A DNA stretch of 64,000 nucleotides from Campylobacter fetus subsp. fetus (GCF_900475935.1 NZ_LS483431.1:744001-808000), one strand, 5' to 3'. Positions 46,042-56,604 are shown, counted from the first letter of the stretch. Program-made: numbers and translations. Notes: generated by a model from the sequence alone, not told the origin.

Positions 46042-47285
46042 TTTGTTCCTTTCAAGATTATCGTTGTTGAATTTTTACTTACAAAATATTTTTTTGCTAT
46101 TTTTTGTACGTCTGAACTAGTTAGAGATTCGGTTTTATTTTGCAAATCATAAAGAGGAGTTATATCTCCTCTTGCTATATAACTTCCGTATAAATTTGCA
46201 AGTTTGCTAGCACTATCTAAAGAGTAGATGAAATCTGATTTCAACGAGTTTTTTATTTTTATCAATTCTTCATCTTCTACGAGATCTTGTTTTATCTGTT
46301 TTATTAAATTTAATAACTCTTTTTGTACCTGTTTGGCTTTAACATCAGGATTGCAAATTGCTATAAATATAAACAATCCATCATCTACGCAGTCCATAGG
46401 ATAAGCATAAATTTGATTTACTAAATTTAGCTCATCTATGAGTTTTTTTTGTAAAAGTGAGCTTTTACCGCTGCTTAGATAATCTGAAATAGCAGATAGC
46501 CCAACTTGATCTTCATGGTTAAATGGCGGAATTTTATATGCTATGGCTACCATTTCCACGTCACTTTGTTTGCGTAAAACTACCTCTTTTTTACCGTTTT
46601 GCTCCGGCTCTTTAAAATAGAAATTAGGTATATTTTTACCGTTTTTTATATGTTCAAAATGTTTTTTTGATATATCGAAAGCCGTTTGCTCATCTATATC
46701 TCCAGTTATCATTAAAAATGCATTTTTTGGTTGATAATATGTTTGCCAAAATGCTTTTATATCATCTATGCTCCAGTTTTGTATATCTGTAAAAAATCCT
46801 ATCGGAGTCCAATGATACGGGTGATAGATAAAGGCATTATTAAATAGTCTAAAATATAAAAATCCGATTGGATCGTTATCTGTCCTCCATCTTCTTTCTT
46901 CTAAAACCACATCTCTTTCTGGTAAAAACTCTTCATTTTTTAAATTTAAGTTTTCCATTATGTCTGAGTATAGCTCTAGCGATTTATCTAAGTTTTGATT
47001 TGAACATTTTATAAAGTAATGAGTATAGTCAAATCCCGTACTTGCGTTATTTACTCCGCCAAAACCTTTTACTATTTCATCGAATTCTCCGGCTTTTCTA
47101 TTTTTTGTAGATTTAAAATTTAGATGCTCTAACATATGGGCGATTCCACTTTTTCCCATAGTTTCATTTCGGCTTCCGACTTTATAAAACAGATCTATAC
47201 TAATAACGTTTGAGCCTAAATTTAAAGGCGTATGATACACTTCAAGACCATTATTTAGTGTTATTTTACTGAATTTTGGTAGCAT
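46038..47285 (-). CDS. M16-family zinc peptidase
   Basis: 415-residue peptidase of the pitrilysin/PqqL type. The inverted zinc motif H-M-L-E-H is followed by the distal glutamate in D-V-V-L-E-E-R-R. R-x-E-T pattern (N-E-T) and [11 protein letters not shown] segments are conserved. No signal peptide is obvious. In Campylobacter it accompanies dapA and pyrD; its substrate is unknown. Confidence 0.9.
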   Translation of the reverse strand: MLPKFSKITLNNGLEVYHTPLNLGSNVISIDLFYKVGSRNETMGKSGIAHMLEHLNFKSTKNRKAGEFDEIVKGFGGVNNASTGFDYTHYFIKCSNQNLDKSLELYSDIMENLNLKNEEFLPERDVVLEERRWRTDNDPIGFLYFRLFNNAFIYHPYHWTPIGFFTDIQNWSIDDIKAFWQTYYQPKNAFLMITGDIDEQTAFDISKKHFEHIKNGKNIPNFYFKEPEQNGKKEVVLRKQSDVEMVAIAYKIPPFNHEDQVGLSAISDYLSSGKSSLLQKKLIDELNLVNQIYAYPMDCVDDGLFIFIAICNPDVKAKQVQKELLNLIKQIKQDLVEDEELIKIKNSLKSDFIYSLDSASKLANLYGSYIARGDITPLYDLQNKTESLTSSDVQKIAKKYFVSKNSTTIILKGTK

Positions 47286-48344
47286 TTATTTCCTTAAATT
47301 AGCGCCGATTGCTTGAGATATATTCTCAAATCCATCATCTGTTAAAAGATTAACTAATTCTTTATTTATATTTTTGCAGATAGATGGACCTTCAAATATA
47401 AAACTTGTATAAATTTGAACTAAACTCGCTCCCATTTTTATACGCTCATAAGCTTCTTTTGCATTGTCTATACCTCCGCAGCTTATAAGAATTGTTTTGC
47501 CAAAAAGCTCTTTTGCTATGTTCTTAAACATCTCTTTGCTTTTTTGAGTTATTAAAGCTCCGCTTAAGCCGCCAAAGTTTTTTGCATTACTGCTTAATGA
47601 ATAATCTATACTAGTATTGTTTACAATAATCGCGTCTATGCCCAAATTCGCAGCATTTAAGCATATTTGTATAGCTTTATCCTCTTTTATATCCGGAGAT
47701 ATTTTTAATATAATAGGTTTATTAGTAAGCGGTTTTATTATCTCAAATAGTTCTGTTATAAATTTATCTTCTTGTAAATCTCTTAAATTCGGAGTATTCG
47801 GCGAACTTAAATTTAAAACAAAAGCATCGCAAAATCCGCTAAGTTCGCGTACTAAAAGTTCGTAATCTTTTATAGCCTCTTCATTTGGAGTAATCTTGTT
47901 TTTTCCTATATTTGCAAATAACGGCACGGCAAACGGATAGAGTTTTTCTACTCGTTTTTTTATCTTATCTACTCCATCATTATTAAATCCCATAGCATTT
48001 TGTATACTTTTTTCTTCTATGAGTCTAAAAAGACGCGGTTTTGGGTTTCCTGGTTGCGGTTTTGGAGTTAGCGTACCATACTCTAAATATCCAAATCCAA
48101 GAGCCAATAGAGCTCTTAACATAGTTGCATTTTTATCGAATCCACCGGCGAGTCCAACTGGATTTAAGAAATTTAACCCAAATATATTTTGTGACAATTT
48201 TGTATCTGTATAACAAAATTTATCTACTAGATAATCTGCCGCAAACGGCAAATTTGCAGCTGTTCTTAAGCCGCATTCGGCTATTTTATGGGCAGTTTCT
48301 GGGTCTAGTTTGAAAAACAGTTTTTTAATATCTCTATAATCCAT
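47286..48344 (-). CDS. pyrD: Dihydroorotate dehydrogenase (class 2, quinone-linked)
   Basis: 352-residue membrane-associated PyrD that oxidises dihydroorotate to orotate with a quinone acceptor. The N-terminal helix pair, N-P-V-G-L-A-G-G-F-D-K, and the class 2 catalytic serine motif L-N-L-S-S-P-N-T-P-N-L-R are present, as are K-I-S-P-D, V-N-N-T-S and G-G-L-S-G. It starts 51 nt after the msbA-like stop and ends directly before the peptidase gene. Confidence 0.95.
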   Translation of the reverse strand: MDYRDIKKLFFKLDPETAHKIAECGLRTAANLPFAADYLVDKFCYTDTKLSQNIFGLNFLNPVGLAGGFDKNATMLRALLALGFGYLEYGTLTPKPQPGNPKPRLFRLIEEKSIQNAMGFNNDGVDKIKKRVEKLYPFAVPLFANIGKNKITPNEEAIKDYELLVRELSGFCDAFVLNLSSPNTPNLRDLQEDKFITELFEIIKPLTNKPIILKISPDIKEDKAIQICLNAANLGIDAIIVNNTSIDYSLSSNAKNFGGLSGALITQKSKEMFKNIAKELFGKTILISCGGIDNAKEAYERIKMGASLVQIYTSFIFEGPSICKNINKELVNLLTDDGFENISQAIGANLRK

Positions 48345-48395
48345 AGCCTTCCTTTAAAATCAACAATTTTAGCCAATGTAACCTTAAAATTACCA

Positions 48396-50114
48396 TTAAC
48401 TAAGGCTCCCGAGCTTCAATTTCTTATATACTTCACACTCATTTTCTAAAGTTTTATCATCTCCAAATCCTACTATTTTGCCGTTATCTAAAACAGCGAT
48501 TTTATCGGCATTTTTTACCGTGCTTAATCTATGTGCTATTACAAATATTATTTTATCTTTGCTAAGTGTTTCTATGGCATTTGTTATCTCTTTTTCGCTT
48601 TCATTATCTAAAGCGCTCGTAGCTTCATCAAATATTAAAATTTGCGGATTTTTATACAAAGCTCTTGCTATTGCTATTCTTTGTCTTTGACCGCCGCTTA
48701 AATTTGCTCCGAATTCATCTAAGATAGTGTAAATTCCGTTGTCTAATTTATCTACAAAGTTATAAGCATTTGCCGTTTTAAGAGCGCAAACTACTTTTTT
48801 CTCATCAATTTCACCGCTATAAGCTACATTTGCAGCGACGCTCTCATTGAATATATAAACTCTTTGAGTTACTAAACCTATGTTTTGTCTGAGACTTTTT
48901 AAGCTAAACTCGCAAATATCGTTTTCATTTATGAGAATGCTACCGCTGTTTGCATCGTAAAATCGCATTAATAAATTTATAAGTGAAGTTTTACCGCCTC
49001 CGCTGCTACCTACAATCGCTATCATTTGACCTTTATTTACTTTTAAACTTATTCCTTTTAGCACTTTTTTATCGTTATAACTAAAGTGTATATCTTGTAA
49101 TGTTATAGAATTTACCGTTTTAGGAAACTCTAAATTTCCACCTATAATGCTAGCGCTTCTATCAAGAAGCTCAAATGTTCTTTCACTAGCCGCTACTGCA
49201 TCTTGCATTTTATTATATAGACTTGATATACGTTTTATCGGTGTATAAAGCATAAAAAGCGCAGTTAAAAACGAGAAAAAACTTCCTACTGTTATAGTTC
49301 CGTCTATAACTTGTTTGCCGCCGATGATTATGACTACAGCAACTCCTATAGAGCCTAATGTTTCCATCATTGGACTCACCAACTCGTTTACTTTTACGCT
49401 TTTTAAATTTAACCTAAAAAACTTCTCGTTATGTTCATCAAATCTTTTTAACTCTTTATTTTCTGCATTATTTGCTTTTACTATTTCGATATTTGAAAAA
49501 ATTTCACTTAGAACTGAACTTATGTCGCTTGTTTTTTCTTGAGATTTGCGTGATATTTTTTTCATTTTTTTTGCAAGTCTAGATAAGGGATAGATGGCTA
49601 TAGGAAATATAACAAGAGCAAAAACAGCCAAAGTAGGGCTTTGGTAAATAACTACTACTAGCAGCCCGATGATCGTTATAAACTCTCTTGTAAGCTCAGG
49701 TATCATATATGATACTATGCTTCTTATGCGTTCTATGTCGCTTGTGTTTCTGCTTATTAGCTCGCCTGTTCTAAATTTATTAAAAAAGCTCATATCGAGA
49801 ATTAGCAGATTATCAAGGAGTTTTTGTCTAAATCTTTTTACCATATCTTGGCCGATATATGCTGTAAAGTATGCTTGAAGATATGTTCCAAGGCTCTTTA
49901 AAAAATAAATAGCAATAATAGCATAAGGAAGCAGATATAACAGACTTTCGTTTTTTTCTACAAAAATTTTATCTAAAACAGGCTTTACTAAATATGCCGA
50001 AACCGCAGTGCCCACGCTTGCCATGATCATTCCTATTATGGCTAACGCAAATTGCGGTATATAGTCTTTAAAATACGGAATGAACCGTTTAAATACATCT
50101 TTTACTCCGTTCAT
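48396..50114 (-). CDS. msbA: MsbA-type lipid/oligosaccharide ABC exporter
   Basis: 572-residue half-transporter that flips lipid A-core or a similar lipid. Six membrane helices (about 15-305) precede an ATPase with Walker [10 protein letters not shown], signature L-S-G-G-Q-R-Q-R and Walker [16 protein letters not shown] 50114 overlaps the cysS stop (ATGA) and has GGAG six bases upstream; a GTG at 50126 is less likely. Name by family and by the locus as in C. jejuni. Confidence 0.88.
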   Translation of the reverse strand: MNGVKDVFKRFIPYFKDYIPQFALAIIGMIMASVGTAVSAYLVKPVLDKIFVEKNESLLYLLPYAIIAIYFLKSLGTYLQAYFTAYIGQDMVKRFRQKLLDNLLILDMSFFNKFRTGELISRNTSDIERIRSIVSYMIPELTREFITIIGLLVVVIYQSPTLAVFALVIFPIAIYPLSRLAKKMKKISRKSQEKTSDISSVLSEIFSNIEIVKANNAENKELKRFDEHNEKFFRLNLKSVKVNELVSPMMETLGSIGVAVVIIIGGKQVIDGTITVGSFFSFLTALFMLYTPIKRISSLYNKMQDAVAASERTFELLDRSASIIGGNLEFPKTVNSITLQDIHFSYNDKKVLKGISLKVNKGQMIAIVGSSGGGKTSLINLLMRFYDANSGSILINENDICEFSLKSLRQNIGLVTQRVYIFNESVAANVAYSGEIDEKKVVCALKTANAYNFVDKLDNGIYTILDEFGANLSGGQRQRIAIARALYKNPQILIFDEATSALDNESEKEITNAIETLSKDKIIFVIAHRLSTVKNADKIAVLDNGKIVGFGDDKTLENECEVYKKLKLGSLS

Positions 50115-51490
50115 ACTTTCTCCCACATTGTGCCGTTTGGAGTATCCATTATAGATATATCCATATTTGTTAATTTATCTCTTATCTGATCGGCAAGTAT
50201 AAAGTTTTTATCTTTTTTTGCCATATTTCTTTGATCTATGAGAACTGAAATTTCTTGTTTTAAACTATCATCTACACCCCATTGAAACCATTTGAACTCA
50301 TCGATATATAGTATTCCAAGAAGCTCTTTTACAAATTCCAAATTAGAAACCAAAATCTGTTTAAAATCTCTGTTTTTAGGCTCGTTATCTAGTTTTGCGT
50401 TTGCGTTATTTACCATTTCATCAAGTATCGCAAGAGCCACCGAGATATTCAAATCATCGCTCATAGCATCTAAAATATCTTTTTTAAATTTAGCATCTGT
50501 CTTACTGGCTTTAACTCCTATCAATCTTTTTTTTAGACGGTAAATTTTATCAAGTCTTTTTTTGCTGGATTTTAGATCATCTATATCGTAGTTGAAATTT
50601 GCTCTGTAATGACTGCTCATCAGATAAAACCGCAAAGCTTCGCCAGGAACTAGCTCAAGCGCATCTTTTATAAAAAATGAATTTCCGAGGCTTTTGCTCA
50701 TTTTTTCATTATTTACTTGCACAAAACCGTTATGCATCCAGTATTTAGCGAGATTTTTATTATAAGCGCATCTGCACTGAGCGGCCTCGTTTTCATGATG
50801 CGGAAAAAGTAGATCTGCACCTCCGGCGTGGATATCTATTTCAAACTCACAGCTTCCACAAAAATGGTCTTTTATCATCGCTACACATTCGCTGTGCCAG
50901 CCCGGTCTTCCACGTCCAAATGGACTATCATACCAATTTTCATCAAATTTCCATAATACAAAATCCTTTTCATCTTTTTTTTCATCTTTTGAGGCTACTC
51001 TTGCTATTAAATTTTCGTCTTTTCTACCGCTTAAGCTAAGGTATTTATCGTCTTTACTAGTATCAAAGTAGATGCCGTCATCTATTTTATACGCCCAGCC
51101 ATTTTCAAATAAAGTTTTTATATAATTTATAATAGAAGTTAAACTTGTAGTAGCTTTTGGCTCTATATCCGCATCTGCGACGTTTAGAGCGTACATATCG
51201 GCTTTGTATCTGCTTATATAATGATTTGTTATATCCTCTAAACTTTTACCGGTTTGGCTCATTTTTTTTAGTATTTTATCATCTATATCCGTGAAATTTT
51301 TTATAAATTTAACTTTATATCCAAGAGATTTTAAGGTGCGGCGAAGTAGATCAAAGCTTATGCTGCTTTTTGCGTGACCTAAGTGAGCGTCATCATATAC
51401 CGTAGGCCCGCAGACATATATATTTGCTTCATCTTCTCTAATCGGTTTAAATTCAACCTTTTGTTTTAAAATGCTATCGTAAATAATCAT
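50111..51490 (-). CDS. cysS: Cysteinyl-tRNA synthetase
   Basis: 459-residue class I synthetase. The HIGH motif is H-L-G-H following [10 protein letters not shown], and K-M-S-K-S-L-G is present at about 265. The zinc-binding Cys/His residues in G-W-H-S-E-C and the H-H-E-N-E motif are intact. The start overlaps the end of murJ by 17 nt and the stop overlaps msbA. Confidence 0.96.
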   Translation of the reverse strand: MIIYDSILKQKVEFKPIREDEANIYVCGPTVYDDAHLGHAKSSISFDLLRRTLKSLGYKVKFIKNFTDIDDKILKKMSQTGKSLEDITNHYISRYKADMYALNVADADIEPKATTSLTSIINYIKTLFENGWAYKIDDGIYFDTSKDDKYLSLSGRKDENLIARVASKDEKKDEKDFVLWKFDENWYDSPFGRGRPGWHSECVAMIKDHFCGSCEFEIDIHAGGADLLFPHHENEAAQCRCAYNKNLAKYWMHNGFVQVNNEKMSKSLGNSFFIKDALELVPGEALRFYLMSSHYRANFNYDIDDLKSSKKRLDKIYRLKKRLIGVKASKTDAKFKKDILDAMSDDLNISVALAILDEMVNNANAKLDNEPKNRDFKQILVSNLEFVKELLGILYIDEFKWFQWGVDDSLKQEISVLIDQRNMAKKDKNFILADQIRDKLTNMDISIMDTPNGTMWEKV

Positions 51491-52874
51491 AAATAAATTC
51501 CTTAAAATATATGATAAAAAAAGTAAAAACTATACCGCTAAAAATAGTTATAAGAGTTTTTTTACTAAGGATTATATCTAAAAAGTTTTTAAATCCAAAA
51601 ATGAAAATAACATAAACTAGCAAGAATAATCCAGAAGCAGACCCGGCAAGCGCTAATCCCATTGTGCCAAGCGGTTTAAATAAAATTAAGCTTAATATTA
51701 CGTTTAAAATAAGCGAATAAATTGAAATTTTTGCGGCTATTTTTTGTTTCATGTTCGCATATAACCAGAGTGAAAATAGTTTATAAAGCCCAAAAGGTAT
51801 AAGCCCTAACATATACATTTGTAGGACTTTTGCGGCTTCTATCGTATTGTTTGCATTGAACTCGCCTCTTTGAAAAAGTAGCCAGATAATTTCTCTAGCT
51901 AAAACTATTCCGCCAATAGTAGAAAATATAAGTAAGAAAAATAGTATATGAAAGCTTTTTGCTAATAAGTCATGAGCATTTTTAGTGCTATTTGCTTTGA
52001 TCTGTTTTGAAATTTTTGGAAATATCGCAGTTGATAATGCAATTGCAAAAAGCGCAAGAGGAAGCTGAAAAATTCGGTTTGCATAGTAAAGATAACTGAT
52101 GCTCCCAGCCATTAAGAAGCTAGCTATAAACGTGCTTATAAAATCGCTTAGTTGGTTTGCGCTGCTGCCTACTACTCCTTGAGAAAAATTTGCCCAAAAT
52201 CCTTTGCTGGAAGCTCTTTTTCCTTTTATGAATTTAAATATTCCAAGATTTAATAATTTTATCAAATTCAGTTTTTTTAAAGCTATAATATGAGTTATCA
52301 CTTGCAAAATACCTCCCGCCACAACTCCCCAACTGAGATAATATACTATGTCGCTTTGAGGTAAATTATTTGCTAGAAGCAGAGCAGTTATCATCGATAA
52401 ATTTAGAAGTGCAGTACTAAAAGCTGTAGTGCTAAAGTGGTTTTTATACTGTAAAACAGATGCAAATAACGTAACTATAAATATACAAATCAGATACCAA
52501 AAGTTAATTCTTACAAGAGGAACAGCTAAATTTATACTATTTTCATCAAACCCGTAAGCTAAAATTTTTGTTACAAACGGTGCAAAAATCATAACTCCTA
52601 GCGTAAGAACAAGCATAGTTGAGCTAAATTTTAAAAGAATCTCTGCTAAAAATAGACCTTTATTAGATACTTTTACGAAATTAGGCAAAAATGCTTGAGT
52701 AAAAGCTCCTTCTCCAAAAAGTCGTCTAAATAGATTCGGAAGTTTAAAAGCGACAAAAAATATATCGCTCCAGACACTTGCTCCAAGTGCATTTGCAGTC
52801 ATTAGATCTCTTATAAGCCCAAGAACACGAGAAACCAAAATTCCAAAGCTATTTGTAAAAAAGTATTTTAGCAT
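51474..52874 (-). CDS. murJ: Lipid II flippase MurJ (MviN)
   Basis: 466-residue membrane protein with about 14 helices. N-terminal motif [16 protein letters not shown] and [14 protein letters not shown] are the MurJ signature; [14 protein letters not shown] is helix 8. It moves lipid II for peptidoglycan synthesis. It leads the minus-strand operon that runs at least to pyrD. Confidence 0.95.
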   Translation of the reverse strand: MLKYFFTNSFGILVSRVLGLIRDLMTANALGASVWSDIFFVAFKLPNLFRRLFGEGAFTQAFLPNFVKVSNKGLFLAEILLKFSSTMLVLTLGVMIFAPFVTKILAYGFDENSINLAVPLVRINFWYLICIFIVTLFASVLQYKNHFSTTAFSTALLNLSMITALLLANNLPQSDIVYYLSWGVVAGGILQVITHIIALKKLNLIKLLNLGIFKFIKGKRASSKGFWANFSQGVVGSSANQLSDFISTFIASFLMAGSISYLYYANRIFQLPLALFAIALSTAIFPKISKQIKANSTKNAHDLLAKSFHILFFLLIFSTIGGIVLAREIIWLLFQRGEFNANNTIEAAKVLQMYMLGLIPFGLYKLFSLWLYANMKQKIAAKISIYSLILNVILSLILFKPLGTMGLALAGSASGLFLLVYVIFIFGFKNFLDIILSKKTLITIFSGIVFTFFIIYFKEFIYDYLR

Positions 52875-52927
52875 AGACTCCGCCAGAAAAATATTGTTAT
52901 TGTGAATAATAAATGAAAATTTTGCTT

Positions 52928-52933
52928 ATTATA
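52928..52933 (-). promoter_or_regulatory. Candidate -10 box for the murJ operon
   Basis: TATAAT on the minus strand (AGATATAATAAGC), 54 nt before the murJ start; -35 not recognisable. Confidence 0.45.
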
Positions 52934-53061
52934 TCTTTGGTTTGCTAAATTCGGTATTTAAATTTACTCTAATTTAAAGTCAAATTTATAAAAAATCATA
53001 AATTTTTACTTAAATTTAAAAATATTTCGAATATTTTGCTAAAATAAGTCTTGTTTTTAAG

Positions 53062-53067
53062 TATAAT
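53062..53067 (+). promoter_or_regulatory. Candidate -10 box for the RNA helicase gene
   Basis: TATAAT in TTTTTAAGTATAATTAAAG. If used, transcription starts near 53075 and gives a ~155-nt untranslated leader. A second, weaker TAAAAT is at 53039-53044. Confidence 0.4.
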
Positions 53068-53231
53068 TAAAGCAAAATATACAAAAGAGTTTTTTGACTG
53101 ACGACAATTCAATAATTCCACACTAGATGATTGCTTTTTGATATTCTCTTTATATTTTAGTTTTATAAGATCAAACTTATTTTTACAAATTTTTAAGGCT
53201 TTAGCCTTTAACACAAAAGGAATAAATTTTT

Positions 53232-55022
53232 ATGTTATTTTCAGATTTCGATCTCAGCTCTGCTATATTAGAAGCATTAAAAGAGCTAAATTACGACGCT
53301 CCTACGCAGATCCAACAAGTCGCGATACCTGCTATAATGCAAGGAAAAGATATCTTAGCAGGAGCTAGGACAGGCACGGGAAAAACTGCTGCATTTGCGC
53401 TACCTATATTAGAAAAATTATCGTCAAAAGAACGCAACAAAAAGCGTCCTCAAACTCGTGTTTTAGTGCTTGTTCCTACAAGAGAACTTGCAAATCAAGT
53501 CACGCAAAACATCAAATCTTACGCGAAAAAGTTACCGTTTAAAACTTTGCCAGTATTTGGCGGAGTTAGCTCTTACCCACAAATTCAAGCTTTAAAAAGT
53601 GGTATAGATATCGTGGTGGCGACTCCTGGCAGACTTTTGGATCTTGCTTTGCAAAATGCTTTAAGCTTAGAGCATATCGATACGCTAGTATTTGACGAGG
53701 CTGATCGTATGTTTGATATGGGATTTATCCACGATATCAAACAAATAGTAAAAATGCTTCCTGAAAAAAGACAAAATTTACTATTTTCCGCGACGTATCC
53801 AAGTGAGGTTATGTCGCTTTGTAATTCTATGCTAAAAGATCCTTTGCGTATCCAAATAGAAGAGCAAAACAGCACTGCTTTAAATATCATACAACGCGTG
53901 ATTTTAGTAGATCGAGATAAAAAAATGGAGCTTTTAAACGAGGTTTTTGGAGTGGAGAGCATAGATCAAGCTTTGGTTTTTACTCGTACCAAAAGAAGTG
54001 CGGATAAATGTTCGTCTTATCTACATACTTTAGGCTTTAGCGTAGCTGCTTTGCATGGAGATAAAAGTCAAAGCGTGCGTTCAAAAACACTTGAGAAATT
54101 TAAAAACGGTAAAACAAAAATTCTTGTAGCAACGGATATAGCAGCGCGCGGATTAGACATAAAAGAACTTCCGTTTGTTATAAATTTAGAGCTTCCAAAT
54201 GTGCCTGAGGATTATGTTCATAGGATAGGTAGAACAGGACGCGCCGGAAATGATGGCGTTGCGATATCTTTGGTTTGCGTTGATGAGTTTAAGTTTTTAA
54301 TCGATATTGAAAAATTGATCGATAAAAAACTAATAAGAGAAAGCTTTAGCGGATTTGAAGCCGATCTAAGAGTAAAACCTCAGCCTATCAGACGTGGACA
54401 AAATATGAACAAAAGCTCAGAACGAGATGACAGAAACGGAAATAAAATAGATAAAAAAGAGAGAAAGCCAAGAGAGTTTAATAGCGATAAAAAAGACGAG
54501 TCAAAACGCGGTAGAAATAGAGATGATTTTAAGGGTGAATTTAGGGACAGACCAAAAAAAGACGGCGATTTTAAACGTAAATTTAAAAAAGACGAGTCAA
54601 AACGCGAATACAGAAGAGATGGTGTCAAGAGTGAATTTTCAAAAGACAAAAAGGAATTTTCTAAAAATAGTCGCGCAAAAGATTCAAATAGTAGTTTTGA
54701 TGGCGAAGCAAAAAGAGAATTCAAATTTAAAAAAGACGATAAAAAATTTGGCGAGAAAAAGAAATCTTTCGGCGATAAAAAATCTTTTGATGACAAAGAC
54801 AAAAAATTTAGCGGCGAAAAGAAATTTAGCTCTGATAAAAAGCCTAGAAGTAGTGACAAAAGTTCTGATGAAAAATATTCTGGTAATAAATTTAGCCCGA
54901 AAAAGAAATTTGGAAGTGACAAACCAGACAGAGGCGATAAATTTACTAAAGACGCTCCAAAGCCAAGAGCTTCAAGCAGACCACGCAAACCACAATCTGA
55001 TAAAAAATCCACTACAAAATAG
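53232..55022 (+). CDS. rhlE: DEAD-box RNA helicase (RhlE-like) with a long charged tail
   Basis: 596-residue ATP-dependent RNA helicase. Q-motif A-P-T-Q-I-Q, motif I A-R-T-G-T-G-K-T, motif II D-E-A-D, motif III S-A-T, and motif VI H-R-I-G-R-T-G-R-A-G are intact within residues 1-375. The last ~215 residues are low-complexity, dominated by Lys, Asp, Arg, Ser and Phe in repeating K-K-D-x-K-F/K-R-E patterns, probably an unstructured RNA-binding tail. SD AAAGGA is 11 nt from the ATG. RhlE versus DeaD/CsdA cannot be settled by eye. Confidence 0.9.
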   Translation: MLFSDFDLSSAILEALKELNYDAPTQIQQVAIPAIMQGKDILAGARTGTGKTAAFALPILEKLSSKERNKKRPQTRVLVLVPTRELANQVTQNIKSYAKKLPFKTLPVFGGVSSYPQIQALKSGIDIVVATPGRLLDLALQNALSLEHIDTLVFDEADRMFDMGFIHDIKQIVKMLPEKRQNLLFSATYPSEVMSLCNSMLKDPLRIQIEEQNSTALNIIQRVILVDRDKKMELLNEVFGVESIDQALVFTRTKRSADKCSSYLHTLGFSVAALHGDKSQSVRSKTLEKFKNGKTKILVATDIAARGLDIKELPFVINLELPNVPEDYVHRIGRTGRAGNDGVAISLVCVDEFKFLIDIEKLIDKKLIRESFSGFEADLRVKPQPIRRGQNMNKSSERDDRNGNKIDKKERKPREFNSDKKDESKRGRNRDDFKGEFRDRPKKDGDFKRKFKKDESKREYRRDGVKSEFSKDKKEFSKNSRAKDSNSSFDGEAKREFKFKKDDKKFGEKKKSFGDKKSFDDKDKKFSGEKKFSSDKKPRSSDKSSDEKYSGNKFSPKKKFGSDKPDRGDKFTKDAPKPRASSRPRKPQSDKKSTTK

Positions 55023-55043
55023 ATATTTTATAGCGATTTAACC

Positions 55044-55075
55044 AAATTTAGCATTATGAAAATAGTGCTAAATTT
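55044..55075 (+). terminator. Hairpin after the RNA helicase gene
   Basis: Fourteen-pair stem AAATTTAGCATTAT / ATAGTGCTAAATTT (one T-G pair) closed by a GAAA tetraloop, 22 nt beyond the stop. No T-run follows, so it may be an mRNA-stabilising hairpin or a weak terminator. Confidence 0.55.
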
Positions 55076-55228
55076 ATCTATATTGAAAAATAAAAATTAA
55101 TATTAAGGGTATATAAATATTGTATAATTTTTATTTGTAATTAATTTACTAAGATCACTTCTATTTTGTTTATTCTTATATTTTGAAAATAAATATTTCA
55201 AAAAATATTAAAACTTTAGGAGAGAAAA

Positions 55229-55516
55229 ATGAGAATTTTAACACCTGTAATTGGTTCTTTATTGTTTGCTGGATTTTTAGTTGGATGTGGTGAAGAGCCA
55301 AAGGCTAAAACAGTAGAATACTATAAACAAAATATACCTGAAGCAGAAGCTAGATCTAAGGAATGTAAAGCAGCTAAATAATTAACTCAAATTCAAATAG
55401 AAGATTGTAAAAATGCAGGAGCTGCTTTATACGCTGAATCATTTAAAAAAGGTACAGGTGGTGGATACGGCAGAAAATTTGATCCAAAAACACATACAAT
55501 AACACCTATAGAGTAA
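55229..55516 (+). pseudogene. EexN-type entry-exclusion lipoprotein, broken by an in-frame stop
   Basis: A 95-codon frame with an ideal ribosome site (AGGAG, 6 nt) is interrupted by TAA at 55379-55381 after codon 50. The first part has a signal peptide with lipobox L-V-G-C and K-T-V-E-Y-Y-K-Q-N; after the stop the same frame goes on L-T-Q-I-Q-I-E-D-C-K-N-A-G-A-A-L-Y to a normal TAA. The lipoprotein start, Y-Y motif and two C-K segments match EexN-like proteins, which prevent redundant conjugative transfer in VirB-type systems. One base change explains the break. A 50-residue product could still be made. Confidence 0.65.
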
Positions 55517-55520
55517 AAAA

Positions 55521-55891
55521 ATGAATAATGACTTTTTTCAACAACTTGGTAATTTAAAACCTTAAAATAAAATAGGTATTTATAAAGTGATCGATCAAGA
55601 ATTATTAGAAAAATTGAGCTAGAAGAAAAAAATAAAGAATATTATTTTCAACTCAATCAAAAAGAAGCGCAAAAGTGCCAACAAAAGACTGAACAACTTA
55701 ATGCTGAAATTCAACAAAATCTTTTTAAAATATTATTTAGTTTGATCAGTTTAGCTTTTTATATTTCAGTTATAGTTTTTAGTGGTATCTGTTTTATTTT
55801 TTACTTTTTATTCAAATTCGTTCCATTTTATATATTATTTGATTTATTTGTAATTGTTATAGTCGGAATTGGAATTTATTTTTTATACTAA
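55521..55891 (+). pseudogene. Decayed coiled-coil membrane protein gene
   Basis: Starts ATG 55521, 4 nt after the EexN remnant. The first frame reads M-N-N-D-F-F-Q-Q-L-G-N-L-K-P, meets TAA at 55563-55565, then continues open as N-K-I-G-I-Y-K-V-I-D-Q-E-L-L-E-K. Sense then shifts to another frame: E-L-E-E-K-N-K-E-Y-Y-F-Q-L-N-Q-K followed by a Gln/Glu-rich coiled coil and two strongly hydrophobic segments, ending at TAA 55889-55891. So one stop and one frameshift have hit a roughly 120-codon gene. Family not recognised. It is probably part of the same decayed mobile element as the EexN remnant. Confidence 0.5.
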
Positions 55892-56037
55892 AATTATAAT
55901 AAATAAATTTATCATATTAAAATTTTAAAAACTCCAAAAAATGTTTTATATGCAATTTTATACACTTTTTTATACAATAAACCATTTTTTATGATTATTT
56001 AGCTAAAATATATCCCAAAATTTAACAAGGATATCTT

Positions 56038-56604
56038 ATAAAACGTTTAGCTGTGGCAGTTTCTGGCAGAAGCGGAAGCGGTAAAACTACGCTCATCGCA
56101 AAGATAGCAAGCAAGCTCATAGAACAGGGCTACAAAGTAGCTATCACAAAGCATGATCCAGGCGATAAGTCTAAATTTGACAAAGAGGGCAAAGATAGTT
56201 ATCTTTTTAGTTCGCTTGGCGCAGACGTTGCAGTAGTAAGTCCAAAACGCACTACCGTGCTTTTGCAAAGCGGACTTTTTGGGGGAGATGAGCGCGTAGG
56301 CTCAGAGGCTCACGACAACAAAACAGAGGAATTCTCGCCTAGCAAAACAGAGTGTGAGAATGACCTAAAGAAGCTTATAAGCTATTTTGGCGAGTTTGAT
56401 TATCTTATAGTCGAGGGGCTTAAGTTTATCCCATTGCCTCGCATAAGCGTATTTAGGGATGAGGTTGATGATAGATATAAGTCATTTAGTGATGCTTACG
56501 CTACAAATTTAGACGGTTTTGGTAATGGGAATAAGCCTAAATTTGGACTTGACGATATAGAAAATATCATAAAATGGATAGATAATAATGCAAAAAGGGT
56601 ATAA
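56038..56604 (+). CDS. mobB: Molybdopterin-guanine dinucleotide biosynthesis adaptor MobB, apparent AUA start
   Basis: P-loop GTPase that assists MobA in adding GMP to molybdopterin. Walker A reads [15 protein letters not shown] and L-I-V-E-G-L-K are the other family motifs. The frame has no ATG: upstream of GTG 56053 it continues as I-K-R-L-A-V-A to ATA at 56038, which lies six bases after AAGGA (56027-56031), while the GTG is 21 bases away and would cut into the first beta strand. So I start it at ATA. A G-rich, Glu-rich insertion at about residues 83-110 is unusual. It is followed 1 nt later by fbp. Confidence 0.8.
   Translation: MKRLAVAVSGRSGSGKTTLIAKIASKLIEQGYKVAITKHDPGDKSKFDKEGKDSYLFSSLGADVAVVSPKRTTVLLQSGLFGGDERVGSEAHDNKTEEFSPSKTECENDLKKLISYFGEFDYLIVEGLKFIPLPRISVFRDEVDDRYKSFSDAYATNLDGFGNGNKPKFGLDDIENIIKWIDNNAKRV

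Larger units (their letters stand above)
52875..53231. other. 357-bp non-coding region between divergent murJ and rhlE-like gene
   Basis: Contains a minus-strand -10 for murJ (52928-52933) and a plus-strand -10 for the helicase (53062-53067), leaving a helicase leader of about 155 nt. A small hairpin AAGGC-TTTA-GCCTT at 53193-53206 lies just before the ribosome site. No coding potential is convincing on either strand. Confidence 0.5.

Noticed and set aside
52996-53214. 72-codon minus-strand open frame in the murJ-helicase gap
   Set aside because: Lys/Asn/Leu-rich translation expected from A/T-rich DNA, no ribosome site, and it would cover the helicase leader and promoter.
54380-55012. 210-codon open frame opposite the helicase tail, and a 172-codon frame at 54523-55041
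   Set aside because: Both are shadows of the repetitive Lys/Asp codons of the helicase tail, with Leu/Ser/Phe-only or Lys/Asn-only translations and no ribosome site.
54400-55022. Tandem DNA repeat in the helicase tail
   Set aside because: The similarity is at the amino-acid composition level (Lys-Asp-Phe patterns); the DNA units differ in length and sequence, so no true tandem repeat array was seen.
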